Shown: positions 32,343-41,271 of the stretch, in pieces | How the letters are laid out: the number at the start of each line of letters is the position of its first letter | Numbering within the stretch: the stretch's first letter is position 1 | NCBI RefSeq assembly: GCF_003259435.1 | Contig: NZ_QLMA01000006.1 | Coordinates: forward strand, 434,001 to 498,000 | Direction of reading: 5' to 3' | Length of the DNA: 64,000 nucleotides | Origin: Chitinophaga dinghuensis | Lineage (GTDB): Bacteria; Bacteroidota; Bacteroidia; Chitinophagales; Chitinophagaceae | Made by a program: the position numbers and the translations under genes | Notes under the pieces: generated by a model | Seen by the model: the letters and a program-made list of their open reading frames with translations, nothing else | Database searches by the model: none | What the model was told of the DNA's origin: nothing

Positions 32343-32672
32343 CTACTCCTGCCTAATTTCGAATGCTTTCTCCCCTGCCTTCCCGGTCAGGGAAAAATTA
32401 AAAATATATTTGCCGGATGGTAGACCGGTCAGCTGCACCTTCTGTGCGGATGCAAAGCTGCTGGGCTCAAACGGGATGATACGTACAGGTATATGCTGAT
32501 CATTCAGTACAGTCAGTATCACAGGCCCCCTAACTTTATCTCCAGCAACACTTATTTCAAATCGGTTAGCATATGCTCCATCCTGACGAATGGTATATGC
32601 TTTCTCTCCCACCGAAAATATACCGGCCAATTGCGAGGCCACTAATATAAAGCTCCACTGATCCATTATCAT
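32343..32672 (-). CDS. Hypothetical protein with a beta-sandwich-like, T9SS-tail-like C-terminus
   Basis: A 109-residue protein I do not recognise. The N-terminal 20 residues are moderately hydrophobic (WSFILVASQLAGIF) and could be an atypical signal. The rest is strand-rich, with GPVILTVLNDQHIPV and LPSGKYIFNFSLTGK. The L-P-x-G-x-Y-x-F pattern resembles the last strands of type IX sorting domains, but the whole is too short to be a secreted cargo. It stands alone between purB and a 175-base gap before yraN. It may be a small envelope protein. Confidence 0.55.
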   Translation of the reverse strand: MIMDQWSFILVASQLAGIFSVGEKAYTIRQDGAYANRFEISVAGDKVRGPVILTVLNDQHIPVRIIPFEPSSFASAQKVQLTGLPSGKYIFNFSLTGKAGEKAFEIRQE

Positions 32673-32847
32673 TGGTTAATGAATGAATAATCAGATGATA
32701 CATTTCATCATGGAGTTTTTCGAGGAAGATCGATCGTTAACACCGAGGGTTAAGCATTATTACCCTCCAAAGATATAACAGCTATTTGAATTAAATAAAT
32801 TTCATAGATGTGTTTTTTGTTAAGTGTTAGTTAACGCTGAAACCCGC

Positions 32848-33201
32848 TCAGAATACGTCTTTCAGGTGTACTAGCTCAGGACTGTTATTGCCGCGCAGTA
32901 CGATGGAAATGATATCAAAGCGGATCGCTTTCGGATGCAGATCAAATGTTTCCAGATAGTGTGCCGCCGCTGCTCTGATATGCGCTTCTTTGGCTGGCGT
33001 AACCGCGTCTTCCGGAAATCCAAAATAGGTACCGGTTCTTGTCTTTACTTCTATGAAATAAATAGTACCTGCTCTCTCTGCTATAATATCCAGCTCATAT
33101 CTGCCATATCTCCAGTTTACATGGCGTATACTGCAATAGCCGGCCGTATACTGCACTGCGAGCTGTTCCCCTTGTTTTCCTATATCACCGTTACTGTTCA
33201 T
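32848..33201 (-). CDS. yraN: YraN/UPF0102 family endonuclease-like protein
   Basis: A 117-residue protein of the restriction-endonuclease-like fold related to archaeal Holliday-junction resolvases. It opens with GDIGKQGEQLAVQY and has the catalytic-type pattern E-L-D-I-I-A then F-I-E-V-K-T-R (Asp, Glu and Lys of the PD-ExK core), followed by a conserved K-x-x-x-I-x-x-x-A-x-x-Y-L helix. Its cellular role is not established for most bacteria. Divergent from manA, 49 bases apart. Confidence 0.93.
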   Translation of the reverse strand: MNSNGDIGKQGEQLAVQYTAGYCSIRHVNWRYGRYELDIIAERAGTIYFIEVKTRTGTYFGFPEDAVTPAKEAHIRAAAAHYLETFDLHPKAIRFDIISIVLRGNNSPELVHLKDVF

Positions 33202-33211
33202 AATAATCTAT

Positions 33212-33219
33212 TATTTTTG
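33212..33219 (+). promoter_or_regulatory. -7 box (TATTTTTG) of manA
   Basis: Exact TAnnTTTG match in the 49-base divergent gap, ending 31 bases before the manA ATG. No clear -33 element was seen. Confidence 0.55.
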
Positions 33220-33250
33220 CGATTCAACATTACAAACAGCGTTACTCAAT

Positions 33251-34459
33251 ATGAAACTATTCAGACTGGACGGAAAAGTTCAACACTATGCATGGGGAGG
33301 ATATGAATATATCCCGGCGTTACTGGGAATTGCAGCTACTGACAAGCCCAGTGCTGAATACTGGATGGGTGCTCACGTAAGCGCTCCCAGCACCATCACT
33401 ACAGACAATGGCCCTGTAGCCCTCAATACGCTCATCCAGGAGAATCCGGTGGCTACCATTGGCCAGCAGATCCAGGACCAATTCGGCCAGCTGCCATATC
33501 TGTTTAAAATTCTGGATGTAAAAGACATGTTGTCTATCCAGGTACATCCAACAAAAGAAGAAGCGGAGAAAGGTTTTGCCAGAGAAAATGCAGCAGGATT
33601 ACCTGCCAATGCACCTGACAGAAATTATAAAGATGCCAACCATAAACCGGAAATCATGGTGGCCCTCAGCGAATTTTGGCTGCTCCACGGTTTCCTCCCA
33701 GAAGCGCAACTGAAAAAAGTACTCCTGGATACGCCGGAATTTACCTCACTGGTAAGTATATACGATGCGGAAGGTTACTTTGGTTTGTATAAAACAGTGA
33801 TGGAAATGCCGCAGGCAATGGTGAATATTCTCCTGCGCCCACTTACTGAACGCGCTATCCCACTGTATAAAAATAATCAGTTACAAAAATCAGATCCTGC
33901 CTTCTGGGCTGCCAGAGCAGTTCTCAATGATCCTGCCAGCGCAGAAAAACTGGACAGGGGTATCTTCTCTATCTATTTCTTCAATATTGTACATTGTCAT
34001 CCAGGACAAGCTGTATTCCAGGACGCCGGTATTCCGCACGCTTACCTCGAAGGTCAGAACGTAGAACTGATGGCAAATTCTGATAATGTGCTGCGCGGCG
34101 GTCTCACCCCTAAACATATCGATGTGCCTGAACTCCTGAAACATACCCGCTTTGAGGCAGTACATCCGCATATTATCGGCGGCGATAAAACCACAGACGG
34201 ACTGGAAACCATCTATCCAACACCAGCTCCGGATTTCGTTGTCAGCGATATCAATATACAGGCCGGTCAAACATATAACCATGCTGCCAATGCGCCAGAA
34301 ATTATGATTGTAATGAGTGGCAATGCCACCATCAGCGATGCTGAAACAACCATTACTCTCCAAAAAGGGCAATGCGTTTTTGTAGCCATTGGCGCCAATT
34401 ACAACATTACCACTAACGATAACGCAGCTATTTATAAAGCTACCGTACCCGTTAAATAA
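33251..34459 (+). CDS. manA: Mannose-6-phosphate isomerase, class I
   Basis: Zinc enzyme interconverting mannose 6-phosphate and fructose 6-phosphate, 402 residues. Motifs are VQHYAWGGYEYIP near the N-terminus, metal ligands in SIQVHPTKEEAE and NHKPEIMVALSEFW, and the class I signature GIPHAYLEGQNVELMANSDN followed by VLRGGLTPKHID. A cupin-like C-terminal domain (about 300-402) contains APEIMIVMSGNATI. Residues fit the class throughout. It is monocistronic, with a promoter box at 33212 and a terminator at 34479. It feeds GDP-mannose synthesis for surface glycans. Confidence 0.96.
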   Translation: MKLFRLDGKVQHYAWGGYEYIPALLGIAATDKPSAEYWMGAHVSAPSTITTDNGPVALNTLIQENPVATIGQQIQDQFGQLPYLFKILDVKDMLSIQVHPTKEEAEKGFARENAAGLPANAPDRNYKDANHKPEIMVALSEFWLLHGFLPEAQLKKVLLDTPEFTSLVSIYDAEGYFGLYKTVMEMPQAMVNILLRPLTERAIPLYKNNQLQKSDPAFWAARAVLNDPASAEKLDRGIFSIYFFNIVHCHPGQAVFQDAGIPHAYLEGQNVELMANSDNVLRGGLTPKHIDVPELLKHTRFEAVHPHIIGGDKTTDGLETIYPTPAPDFVVSDINIQAGQTYNHAANAPEIMIVMSGNATISDAETTITLQKGQCVFVAIGANYNITTNDNAAIYKATVPVK

Positions 34460-34478
34460 TTGGATGCATAGATCGTAT

Positions 34479-34516
34479 AAAAAAACCTCCGCCTGTTCAC
34501 AAGCGGAGGTTTTTTT
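34479..34516. terminator. Bidirectional terminator between manA and the MDR reductase gene
   Basis: A 14-bp stem (34479-34492 with 34503-34516) with an A7/T7 base and CCTCCGC core encloses a 10-base loop between two convergent genes. Confidence 0.92.
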
Positions 34517-34527
34517 CTTTTATTTTA

Positions 34528-35478
34528 TCAGGACATGACGATCACAGTTTTTCCTTTTCCTCTTCCGCGCCGGCTCTCCAAAATCGCATCTGGCACTTCT
34601 TCCAGATGAATTTTTGTTTCTACAGGAATATTAATTTCCCCACTGTCTATGATGGAGGCCAGTTTATCAAATACTGCCGGCGATCCTTTTGCTTCAAAGT
34701 TGCCGCCGTGGATTCCCTTTTGCTTCATCTCTGCTTCGTCCGCTACAAACACCGTAGTAAAAGCGCCTCCTCCAGGCCGGAGTAAACTCAGGTTCTTACT
34801 GAATCCAGCAGCCGGACTCACCAAATCTATAATGCCGTGTACGCCTTCAGGGAACTGACGCTGCACCTGATCTGCCACTGGCGCTTCTTCATAATTAATT
34901 GTATATGCTGCGCCCAGTTTCTTCATTCTTTCCCCTCCTTCTTTATCTGAAACGGTAGCAATTACTTTAATCCCTTCCTGTGCAGCCATCTGCGTGGCGA
35001 ATGAGCCTACGCCGCCGGTAGATCCCAGGATGAGCAATAAATCACCCTTATGCAGATGCAACCCATCCAGCAACTGCTGAGCAGTCATGCCGGCTGTAGG
35101 CACAGCCGCTGCTTCTACAGCTGTAACTGTTTTGGGCGCATGTGTAATATTTGCTTTTTCAGGCACTACAATGTATTCTGCATAACTACCTTCACCTACG
35201 GGAACATGCAGGAACTGTCCGAAAACTTTATCTCCCTTTTTAAATCTTGTTACGCCTTCAGCTACGTCTTCCACTACGCCGGCGCCATCCACGCCCAATA
35301 TCATGGGAAACTGGTGTTTCATTTTATCCTGCAGGATGCCGTCAATCATTTTCCAGTCGAACGGATTCATCCCAGCGGCTTCCATTTTTACCAGGATAGC
35401 ACCAGACCGTAATTCCGGTTTGGGAAGTTCCATCAGCTCAGGAACTCCTTTGATTTTCTTTATAGCAACTGCTTTCAT
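34528..35478 (-). CDS. NADP-dependent zinc-less alcohol dehydrogenase / quinone oxidoreductase (MDR family)
   Basis: A 316-residue medium-chain reductase. It has the GroES-like N-terminal domain (GAILVKMEAAGMNPFDWKM), the segment MILGVDGAGVVEDVAEGV, and a Rossmann domain with LLLILGSTGGVGSFATQMA. Structural zinc cysteines are absent, as in quinone oxidoreductases. Such enzymes reduce quinones or enones with NADPH. It is convergent with manA and follows the AsmA gene on the same strand, separated by 45 bases. The substrate cannot be inferred. Confidence 0.9.
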   Translation of the reverse strand: MKAVAIKKIKGVPELMELPKPELRSGAILVKMEAAGMNPFDWKMIDGILQDKMKHQFPMILGVDGAGVVEDVAEGVTRFKKGDKVFGQFLHVPVGEGSYAEYIVVPEKANITHAPKTVTAVEAAAVPTAGMTAQQLLDGLHLHKGDLLLILGSTGGVGSFATQMAAQEGIKVIATVSDKEGGERMKKLGAAYTINYEEAPVADQVQRQFPEGVHGIIDLVSPAAGFSKNLSLLRPGGGAFTTVFVADEAEMKQKGIHGGNFEAKGSPAVFDKLASIIDSGEINIPVETKIHLEEVPDAILESRRGRGKGKTVIVMS

Positions 35479-35523
35479 GACATTGATTTTTGTCTTCTTA
35501 AATTTACTTTATTTCCAGCACAA

Positions 35524-37944
35524 CTATTTGGATTCATCTCCTTTTCCCATTTTGATTTTGACCTTCCCATCCGGTCCGTCTATCGCGCGCAACCGCAGAA
35601 TAATACCTTTTCGACTGCGTTTGAAACGCTCTGTAGGATCGGTGACAGAGGTATCCTTATTGGGATTTCGCAATGGTACTTCCATTTGAATATTGGTACC
35701 GCCACCAATACCATACACTCCCTGCAAATCTATATTCACCGCGCTGGATGCTACACGCATCGGCGGAATATATACCTTACCGTTCTCTACACGGAAAGTA
35801 TTGTTCAGATTGGCAAATGTGATGCTGTCCAGTCTGCGTTTCCGGAAGAGGAAATTTCCAATATCTCCCAGCGGTGAGAAGTCCAGCAACGCGCCTTTTT
35901 TCATGTTCAGCTGAATAGTCCCGTTCAGCGAGCGTTTCGCCAGAGTGCCATTGTCCAGTACATTGCCCTTCATATTGGTTTTGACGGTGGCGATGCCTTG
36001 CAGGTTCTTATAGGTGAGTCCATCTATACCGAAGTTATCGAAGGCATAAAACAGTTGTGAGATATTTACATTCGTTAAACTGGCGGCAATATCAAAATAG
36101 TTGTTGATGCCCTGCTGGTGTATTTTTCCCTGCAGGCCCAGTGTTCCGCCGGCATGTTGCAGGGAGATGCGGTTCAGCAGGATATCATCCGCTGTTAGCA
36201 GCAAGGTGGCTTTTACTTGTTGAGCGGTAAAATGTTTATAAACAGTTTTATCCAATTGTACCTGCATGTTCACGTTGCAGGCTTCCAGTACGGATTCCAG
36301 TTGATTACCCACTCTCCCGATATGCGCCTTCCTGGCAGCTGCGGAGGGTTTCTTTCCCTGGCGGGGACTCAGATAGGAACGGAATTCATTCAGGTCTACC
36401 AGTGGACTACGGATATTCCATTCCAGTAAAATTTTATCTGGCGCCGTGAAATAGAAGTTTAATACATTCTTCATTTTCCCGTTCATGAAAAGTGTGCTGT
36501 TGGCCGACTGCACTTTGACATTTTCGAGTAGCAGATCCTGTCCGGTAAAACGCAGTGTGGCATTGCAATCCTTGAATTGCAAAGAACGGGGCGCATAGGT
36601 AAACCCAGCGCCATTGACTTGTACAACCCCCATCAGGGAAGAGGCGGATGTGTCGTCTTTCATAATAGGCCCGGTGTAATTCAGGTCTGCCACTGCCTGT
36701 CCTGCATTAAAATGCAGAGGCAGCGAATTGGAATTATCATTCAGGTTAGCCAATGGAAAAGAAGACTGAAAATGTCCTCTCAGCAAGGGTTGCTTCAGGT
36801 TTACCACCCTGATAGTATCCGCTTTTACAGGCACGGTACCTAAGGTGGCGGCCAAGTTAAATATACTCACTGCGGAATTGGCGTCTGTATGATCCGGAAT
36901 ATCCAGTACCTGATTATTAAAACGTCCGGTGAAGCTGCAACTGGACCAGGCGCCGAGAGAACTCTGCAAAACGTTGTCTGTGGTCTTCCAGGAAACAATC
37001 ACATGTGGCGTATCCCGGTATTTCATATAGCCGTCTATGTTAGCAGTAACATCCAGTGGCTTTTGGAGTCCGAGGGTACTTAGTTTTCCTGAAATGCCGG
37101 GTGGCAGCCAGGAAGCGCCTTCTTTAAGTAGCAGTTCATTGGCGATGATTTGCAGACTGAAAGCCGGTGGTTTTTCATCAAATACAAAATTGCCTCCCAG
37201 TGTTACGGGTTTACCATCTATACTGATTTTCTGACCAGGTATATGCAGTACCTTGGTTTTACGGTTAAAGGAAAGCTTCAGTGGCAGGTCCATCTCTTTA
37301 TCTTTCAGGTAACTGCCTTTGACGGTATTAAACTCAAAGTGACGGGAGCGAATTTTTGTATGTAGGGTGATAGCAACAGAATCGCCCTGATTCATCATGC
37401 TACCGGACATTTCTTTAACCAGCAGATCAAAGTATTTTTGCTTCTGCTTATTCTCAATAACAAAGGTGACATTCTCCATTCTCAACTCGCCTATGTCTGC
37501 CTGTTTGGAGGGGGAAGAAGTGGACTTATGCTGAAAGACGCTGGTATTCGTATAGCCGGTACTGTCGGTATACAGACAAATACCTCCGTTCTCCAGAATT
37601 ACTTCTTTAATCTTCACTCTTTTCTTCAACAGGGACCAGGTATTCAGCTTCACATAGATATGCTGAATATCGAGCAGATAACGATGATGGGACGCAAAGA
37701 GACTGTCCTGCAGCTGCACTTTGCTGAGGTTCAGTGAAATATTAGGAAAGTTCCTGACCAGAGAGGGTTCCATGTCTCCAATGGTTAACTTTCCGGAAAT
37801 TCTGCCGTCAATCTGTTCGGTGATTTGTTTCAGAAAGTCGGCCTTGTTGGCCCTGATATATAATGCCAGTCCAAGAAACAACAGTATCAGAACTCCGAGA
37901 ATTCCGCCTGCAATAAATAGAGTTAGCCGCAGCCATTTACGCAT
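35524..37944 (-). CDS. AsmA-family envelope protein
   Basis: An 806-residue protein with one N-terminal transmembrane helix (about 8-31: LTLFIAGGILGVLILLFLGL) and a long periplasmic part. It starts the mature region with DFLKQITEQIDGRISGKLTIGD and MEPSLVRNFPNISLNLSKVQL, the AsmA N-terminal pattern. It then shows many alternating hydrophobic strands, as in repeating beta-groove (RBG) bridge proteins that move lipids between membranes. The AsmA C-terminal domain (about 620-790) has LNGTIQLNMKKGALLDFSPLGDI. The last residues are basic and charged. Role in outer-membrane lipid transport is from family knowledge. Confidence 0.93.
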   Translation of the reverse strand: MRKWLRLTLFIAGGILGVLILLFLGLALYIRANKADFLKQITEQIDGRISGKLTIGDMEPSLVRNFPNISLNLSKVQLQDSLFASHHRYLLDIQHIYVKLNTWSLLKKRVKIKEVILENGGICLYTDSTGYTNTSVFQHKSTSSPSKQADIGELRMENVTFVIENKQKQKYFDLLVKEMSGSMMNQGDSVAITLHTKIRSRHFEFNTVKGSYLKDKEMDLPLKLSFNRKTKVLHIPGQKISIDGKPVTLGGNFVFDEKPPAFSLQIIANELLLKEGASWLPPGISGKLSTLGLQKPLDVTANIDGYMKYRDTPHVIVSWKTTDNVLQSSLGAWSSCSFTGRFNNQVLDIPDHTDANSAVSIFNLAATLGTVPVKADTIRVVNLKQPLLRGHFQSSFPLANLNDNSNSLPLHFNAGQAVADLNYTGPIMKDDTSASSLMGVVQVNGAGFTYAPRSLQFKDCNATLRFTGQDLLLENVKVQSANSTLFMNGKMKNVLNFYFTAPDKILLEWNIRSPLVDLNEFRSYLSPRQGKKPSAAARKAHIGRVGNQLESVLEACNVNMQVQLDKTVYKHFTAQQVKATLLLTADDILLNRISLQHAGGTLGLQGKIHQQGINNYFDIAASLTNVNISQLFYAFDNFGIDGLTYKNLQGIATVKTNMKGNVLDNGTLAKRSLNGTIQLNMKKGALLDFSPLGDIGNFLFRKRRLDSITFANLNNTFRVENGKVYIPPMRVASSAVNIDLQGVYGIGGGTNIQMEVPLRNPNKDTSVTDPTERFKRSRKGIILRLRAIDGPDGKVKIKMGKGDESK

Positions 37945-38001
37945 GCCAGAGGTTTATAGGTTTAAACACCAATCAGGCAAGGGATGTTCGGTAGGACGTT
38001 A

Positions 38002-38544
38002 TTAATTCCTGGCATTAATCCTGCCAAATCTTTCTTTTACGGCAGCCAGGTCTTTATCGGTCATGCGGGAAGTTTTCCTGAGGATATCCAGGAAGAAAGC
38101 TATTTCCCCGGGTTGGGCAGGACATCCTACATTAGCAAGATTTCCTGATTCATCTTTCATACGGCTATCGGCCACCAGTTTACCATCCGGGCCAAATACG
38201 AGCCAAAAGGGAATACCGCCTTTATCTCCATGATATTGGGTAAGCATTTCCATACCTCCGGGATTTTCTTCAGCAGTTTTAGCGCCTCTTTCCAGCACGG
38301 TAATATGTCGGATTACATAGTTTTTATCGAAAAGGGAATGTACACTGGGGTCGTTCATGGCATCGTCCATTTTATGACACCAGCCACACCAGGAGGCATG
38401 GAACATGATAAATACATGCTTCTTCTCTTTCAACGCTATTTTAGCAGCTTCTTGGAGTACCTCCTTAGCTGGAGGCGGCGTTTGTTGGGCAAAGGCAGCA
38501 AAAGAGATGAGTACAAACAAAAACGGGAGCAGTATATTTTTCAT
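38002..38544 (-). CDS. Periplasmic thioredoxin-family protein
   Basis: A 180-residue protein with a signal peptide (MKNILLPFLFVLISFAAFAQ). The thioredoxin fold of the thioredoxin_7 type carries the redox motif FHASWCGWCHKMD with Cys53 and Cys56, then GGIPFWLVFGPDGK with the cis-proline. A CGWC active site with His after it suggests an oxidising or isomerase-type thiol protein in the periplasm. It starts a short distance after a perfect -7 box at 38559-38566. It is monocistronic; its partner protein is unknown. Confidence 0.93.
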   Translation of the reverse strand: MKNILLPFLFVLISFAAFAQQTPPPAKEVLQEAAKIALKEKKHVFIMFHASWCGWCHKMDDAMNDPSVHSLFDKNYVIRHITVLERGAKTAEENPGGMEMLTQYHGDKGGIPFWLVFGPDGKLVADSRMKDESGNLANVGCPAQPGEIAFFLDILRKTSRMTDKDLAAVKERFGRINARN

Positions 38545-38558
38545 AAAATTGCTTTACT

Positions 38559-38566
38559 CAAATATA
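38559..38566 (-). promoter_or_regulatory. -7 box (TATATTTG) of the thioredoxin gene
   Basis: Exact TAnnTTTG match on the minus strand, ending 14 bases upstream of the ATG at 38544, giving a leader of about 10 bases. No clear -33 element was seen. Confidence 0.5.
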
Positions 38567-38622
38567 CTGACTCCCGATTAATTTATCTCTATGTATCAGA
38601 ATGACCTGATTGCCTGATTACA

Positions 38623-38832
38623 TTAGATTCTTTCGGCTTCGAAACCGGCTTTCGCTACCACAGCTGCTACCTCTTCAGGTGTCTTGCCATGGGCTTCAAC
38701 GGTAAGAATTTTTTCGTTCACTTTTGTATCAACTTCCCAGTGGCCAATACCGTCTTCTTTGTTCAGGTGTGGCGTAACTGCTGCTACACAGCCACTGCAA
38801 TTGATGTTGGTTTTGAATTTGTAAGTTTCCAT
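38623..38832 (-). CDS. Heavy-metal-associated (HMA) domain protein, copper-chaperone-like
   Basis: A 69-residue single ferredoxin-like domain, starting at the second ATG (METYKFKTNINCSGC). The metal-binding Cys12-SG-Cys15 sits where MxCxxC is found in CopZ/Atx1 proteins, with Asn in place of the usual residue before Cys. The end reads VAAVVAKAGFEAERI, the usual helix-2 and strand-4 ending. It probably binds Cu(I) or another soft metal. No P-type ATPase is adjacent. The upstream ATG at 38853 would add MFKIRIN and is less likely. Confidence 0.9.
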   Translation of the reverse strand: METYKFKTNINCSGCVAAVTPHLNKEDGIGHWEVDTKVNEKILTVEAHGKTPEEVAAVVAKAGFEAERI

Positions 38833-38987
38833 ATTGATTCGAATTTTAAACATTTAGTAAATAGCGTATAACCGTTACCGTTTTAGGCGGTTTGCTTATT
38901 GACCATTCAAAGGTCGCTCTCCTGCGGCCGGGAACTGTTATACAATCTTTACAATGATTTATATAATTTCTCTGCATGATGAAAACT

Positions 38988-39026
38988 AAAAAGGGATGGA
39001 CGTTTTGCAACGTCCATCCCTTTTTT
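38988..39026 (-). terminator. Terminator of lepA
   Basis: A 17-bp stem (38988-39004 with 39009-39025) with a 4-base loop contains GGGATGGACG and flanking A/T tracts. It lies 20 bases beyond the lepA stop on the minus strand. Confidence 0.92.
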
Positions 39027-39045
39027 ATCTGAAGTAGTTTCTTTA

Positions 39046-40842
39046 CTAATCGTCCAGTTTCAGTACGGCCAGGAATGCCTCTTGTGGCACTTCTACGTTT
39101 CCGATCTGACGCATACGTTTTTTACCTTCTTTCTGTTTCTCCAGGAGCTTACGTTTACGGGAGATATCGCCACCATAACATTTCGCGGTTACGTCTTTAC
39201 GCATAGCGCTGATGTTTTCACGGGCAACGATTTTCGCGCCAACGGCTGCCTGGATAGCGATAAGGAATTGCTGGCGTGGCAGCAGTTCTTTCAGCTTTTC
39301 GCAGAGTTTACGACCGAAGTCTTGTGCACGGCTACGGTGAATCAGGGCGCTCAAAGCATCCACTTTATCGCCGTTCAGGAGGATATCCATTTTCACGATA
39401 TCGCTTTCACGGAAGCCAATTGGGGAATAGTCAAATGACGCGTATCCGCGGGTCTGACTTTTCAGTTTATCGTAGAAGTCGAATACAATTTCTGTCAGTG
39501 GCAGCTCAAACATCAGTTCCACGCGGGTGGTGGTGAGGTAGCTCTGGTTAAGGAGGATACCGCGTTTACCCAGGCAGAGTGTCATGATGTTACCGATATA
39601 ATCCGGCTTGGTGATGATCTGCGCACGAATCCATGGCTCTTCGATGCTGGACATCTTGGTAGGGTCCGGCATTTCTGACGGGTTATTTACCGTGATGGCT
39701 TTCGTTTCTTTGGTATCGTACGCGATGAAGCCTACGTTCGGAACGGTGGTGATAACGGTTTGGTTAAACTCACGTTCCAGTCTTTCCTGGATGATCTCCA
39801 TGTGGAGCATACCGAGGAATCCGCAACGGAAACCAAAACCAAGCGCCTGGGAAGTTTCCAGTTCATAAGTCAGGGAAGCATCGTTCAGCTGGAGTTTGTC
39901 CATACAATCACGGAGCTCTTCGAAATCCTCTGTTACTACCGGGAAGATACCGGCGAATACCATTGGCTTTACTTCCTGGAAACCTTTAATGCCGTCCAGG
40001 CAAGGGTTGCTGGCCAGGGTGATGGTATCCCCTACTTTTACTTCTTTGGCATTTTTAATACCGGTGATAATGTACCCTACGTCCCCGGTTTTTACCTCGC
40101 TCTTAGGTTCGAGGCCGAGTTTGAGGATACCTACCTCATCCGCTTCATATTCTTCGCCTGTGTTAACAAAGCGAATTTTGTCTCCCTTCTTGATAGTACC
40201 GTTATATACGCGGAAATAAGCAATAATACCACGGAAAGAGTTGAATACAGAGTCAAAGATCAGAGCCTGAAGGGGCGCTTCCGGATCTCCTTTAGGAGCT
40301 GGAATGCGGGTTACAATAGACTCGAGGATTTCCTCAATACCGATACCGGTTTTACCGGATGCCAGGAGAATATCTTCGTCTTTAACGCCGATCAGTTCAA
40401 TGATTTGGTCTTTTACTTCCTCGATCATAGCGCCTGGCATATCAATTTTATTGATAACAGGGATGATTTCGAGGTCGTTTTCCAGTGCCAGGTAGAGGTT
40501 GGAAATTGTTTGTGCCTGAATACCTTGTGCAGCGTCTACCAGGAGGAGAGCTCCTTCGCAAGCGGCCAGTGCGCGGGATACTTCGTAGGAGAAGTCCACG
40601 TGACCGGGCGTATCAATCAGGTTAAAAGTATATTTTTCACCGTTCTTGGCGGTGTAGTTCATTTGAATAGCGTGACTCTTAATGGTAATCCCTTTTTCAC
40701 GCTCCAGATCCATGTCGTCCAGTACCTGCGCCTGCATGTCGCGGTCTGAAATTGTTTTGGTAAACTCCAACAAACGGTCAGCCAGGGTACTTTTACCGTG
40801 GTCAATATGGGCAATAATACAAAAATTGCGAATATTCTTCAT
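39046..40842 (-). CDS. lepA: Elongation factor 4 (ribosomal back-translocase LepA)
   Basis: A 598-residue translational GTPase. The G-domain has AHIDHGKSTLADRLLE (P-loop), the switch region REKGITIKSHA, DTPGHVDF and NKIDMP. Domains 2, 3 and the EF-G-like domain V follow, and the EF4-specific C-terminal region ends in AKCYGGDISRKRKLLEKQKEGKKRMRQ. The length is normal. EF4 acts on stalled or mistranslocated ribosomes. It is transcribed alone, with a perfect -7 box upstream (40900-40907). Confidence 0.98.
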   Translation of the reverse strand: MKNIRNFCIIAHIDHGKSTLADRLLEFTKTISDRDMQAQVLDDMDLEREKGITIKSHAIQMNYTAKNGEKYTFNLIDTPGHVDFSYEVSRALAACEGALLLVDAAQGIQAQTISNLYLALENDLEIIPVINKIDMPGAMIEEVKDQIIELIGVKDEDILLASGKTGIGIEEILESIVTRIPAPKGDPEAPLQALIFDSVFNSFRGIIAYFRVYNGTIKKGDKIRFVNTGEEYEADEVGILKLGLEPKSEVKTGDVGYIITGIKNAKEVKVGDTITLASNPCLDGIKGFQEVKPMVFAGIFPVVTEDFEELRDCMDKLQLNDASLTYELETSQALGFGFRCGFLGMLHMEIIQERLEREFNQTVITTVPNVGFIAYDTKETKAITVNNPSEMPDPTKMSSIEEPWIRAQIITKPDYIGNIMTLCLGKRGILLNQSYLTTTRVELMFELPLTEIVFDFYDKLKSQTRGYASFDYSPIGFRESDIVKMDILLNGDKVDALSALIHRSRAQDFGRKLCEKLKELLPRQQFLIAIQAAVGAKIVARENISAMRKDVTAKCYGGDISRKRKLLEKQKEGKKRMRQIGNVEVPQEAFLAVLKLDD

Positions 40843-40899
40843 ATGATAATTTACTGGTACGATGGATGATCTTATTGCAGATCAGGCCATTTCAGCCCG

Positions 40900-40907
40900 C
40901 AAAGGTA
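40900..40907 (-). promoter_or_regulatory. -7 box (TACCTTTG) of lepA
   Basis: Exact TAnnTTTG match on the minus strand, ending 57 bases upstream of the lepA ATG, so the leader would be about 50 bases. No clear -33 element was seen. Confidence 0.5.
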
Positions 40908-40995
40908 TTAAAATTAGTTGGTTTATTTGGTGAATGTTTAATTTATCTGCACCTTAGTAAAACAACGATCATTCATTCTTTTAAAATTAGGATCT

Positions 40996-41253
40996 ATGGA
41001 ACTTACACAGGAATTTGAACAAGCGGTCGCAAACAGTAAAACGCTCTCCGAAAAGCCCTCTAATGAGATTCTGCTGCAGTTATATTCATTATATAAACAA
41101 GCCACTGAAGGGGATGTCAGCGGAGAAGCACCTTCCAATCCATTTGATTTTGTGGCAAAAGCAAAGCATAATGCCTGGGAAGAACTAAAGGGCAAATCCA
41201 AAGAAGATGCGATGAAAGAATACGTAGCACTGGTGCAGCGATTAAAAGGATAA
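40996..41253 (+). CDS. Acyl-CoA-binding protein
   Basis: An 85-residue four-helix ACBP that binds long-chain acyl-CoA. It begins ELTQEFEQAVANSKTLSEKP, then ILLQLYSLYKQATEGDVSG, the conserved ACBP ligand motif Y-K-Q-A-T-x-G-D, and later AKAKHNAWEELKGKSKEDAM with the K-x-x-A-W element. Length and order match eukaryotic ACBPs closely. ACBPs are frequent in eukaryotes and scattered in bacteria, including Bacteroidota. It lies 18 bases upstream of the aminotransferase gene on the same strand and may share its transcript, but no functional link is clear. Confidence 0.94.
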   Translation: MELTQEFEQAVANSKTLSEKPSNEILLQLYSLYKQATEGDVSGEAPSNPFDFVAKAKHNAWEELKGKSKEDAMKEYVALVQRLKG

Positions 41254-41271
41254 TTGATTTAATTTTACATA

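Noticed and set aside
39760..40749. 329-residue plus-strand frame inside lepA
   Set aside because: It lies wholly antisense to lepA, whose protein matches EF4 from end to end; the frame has no recognisable domain and is a codon-composition shadow.
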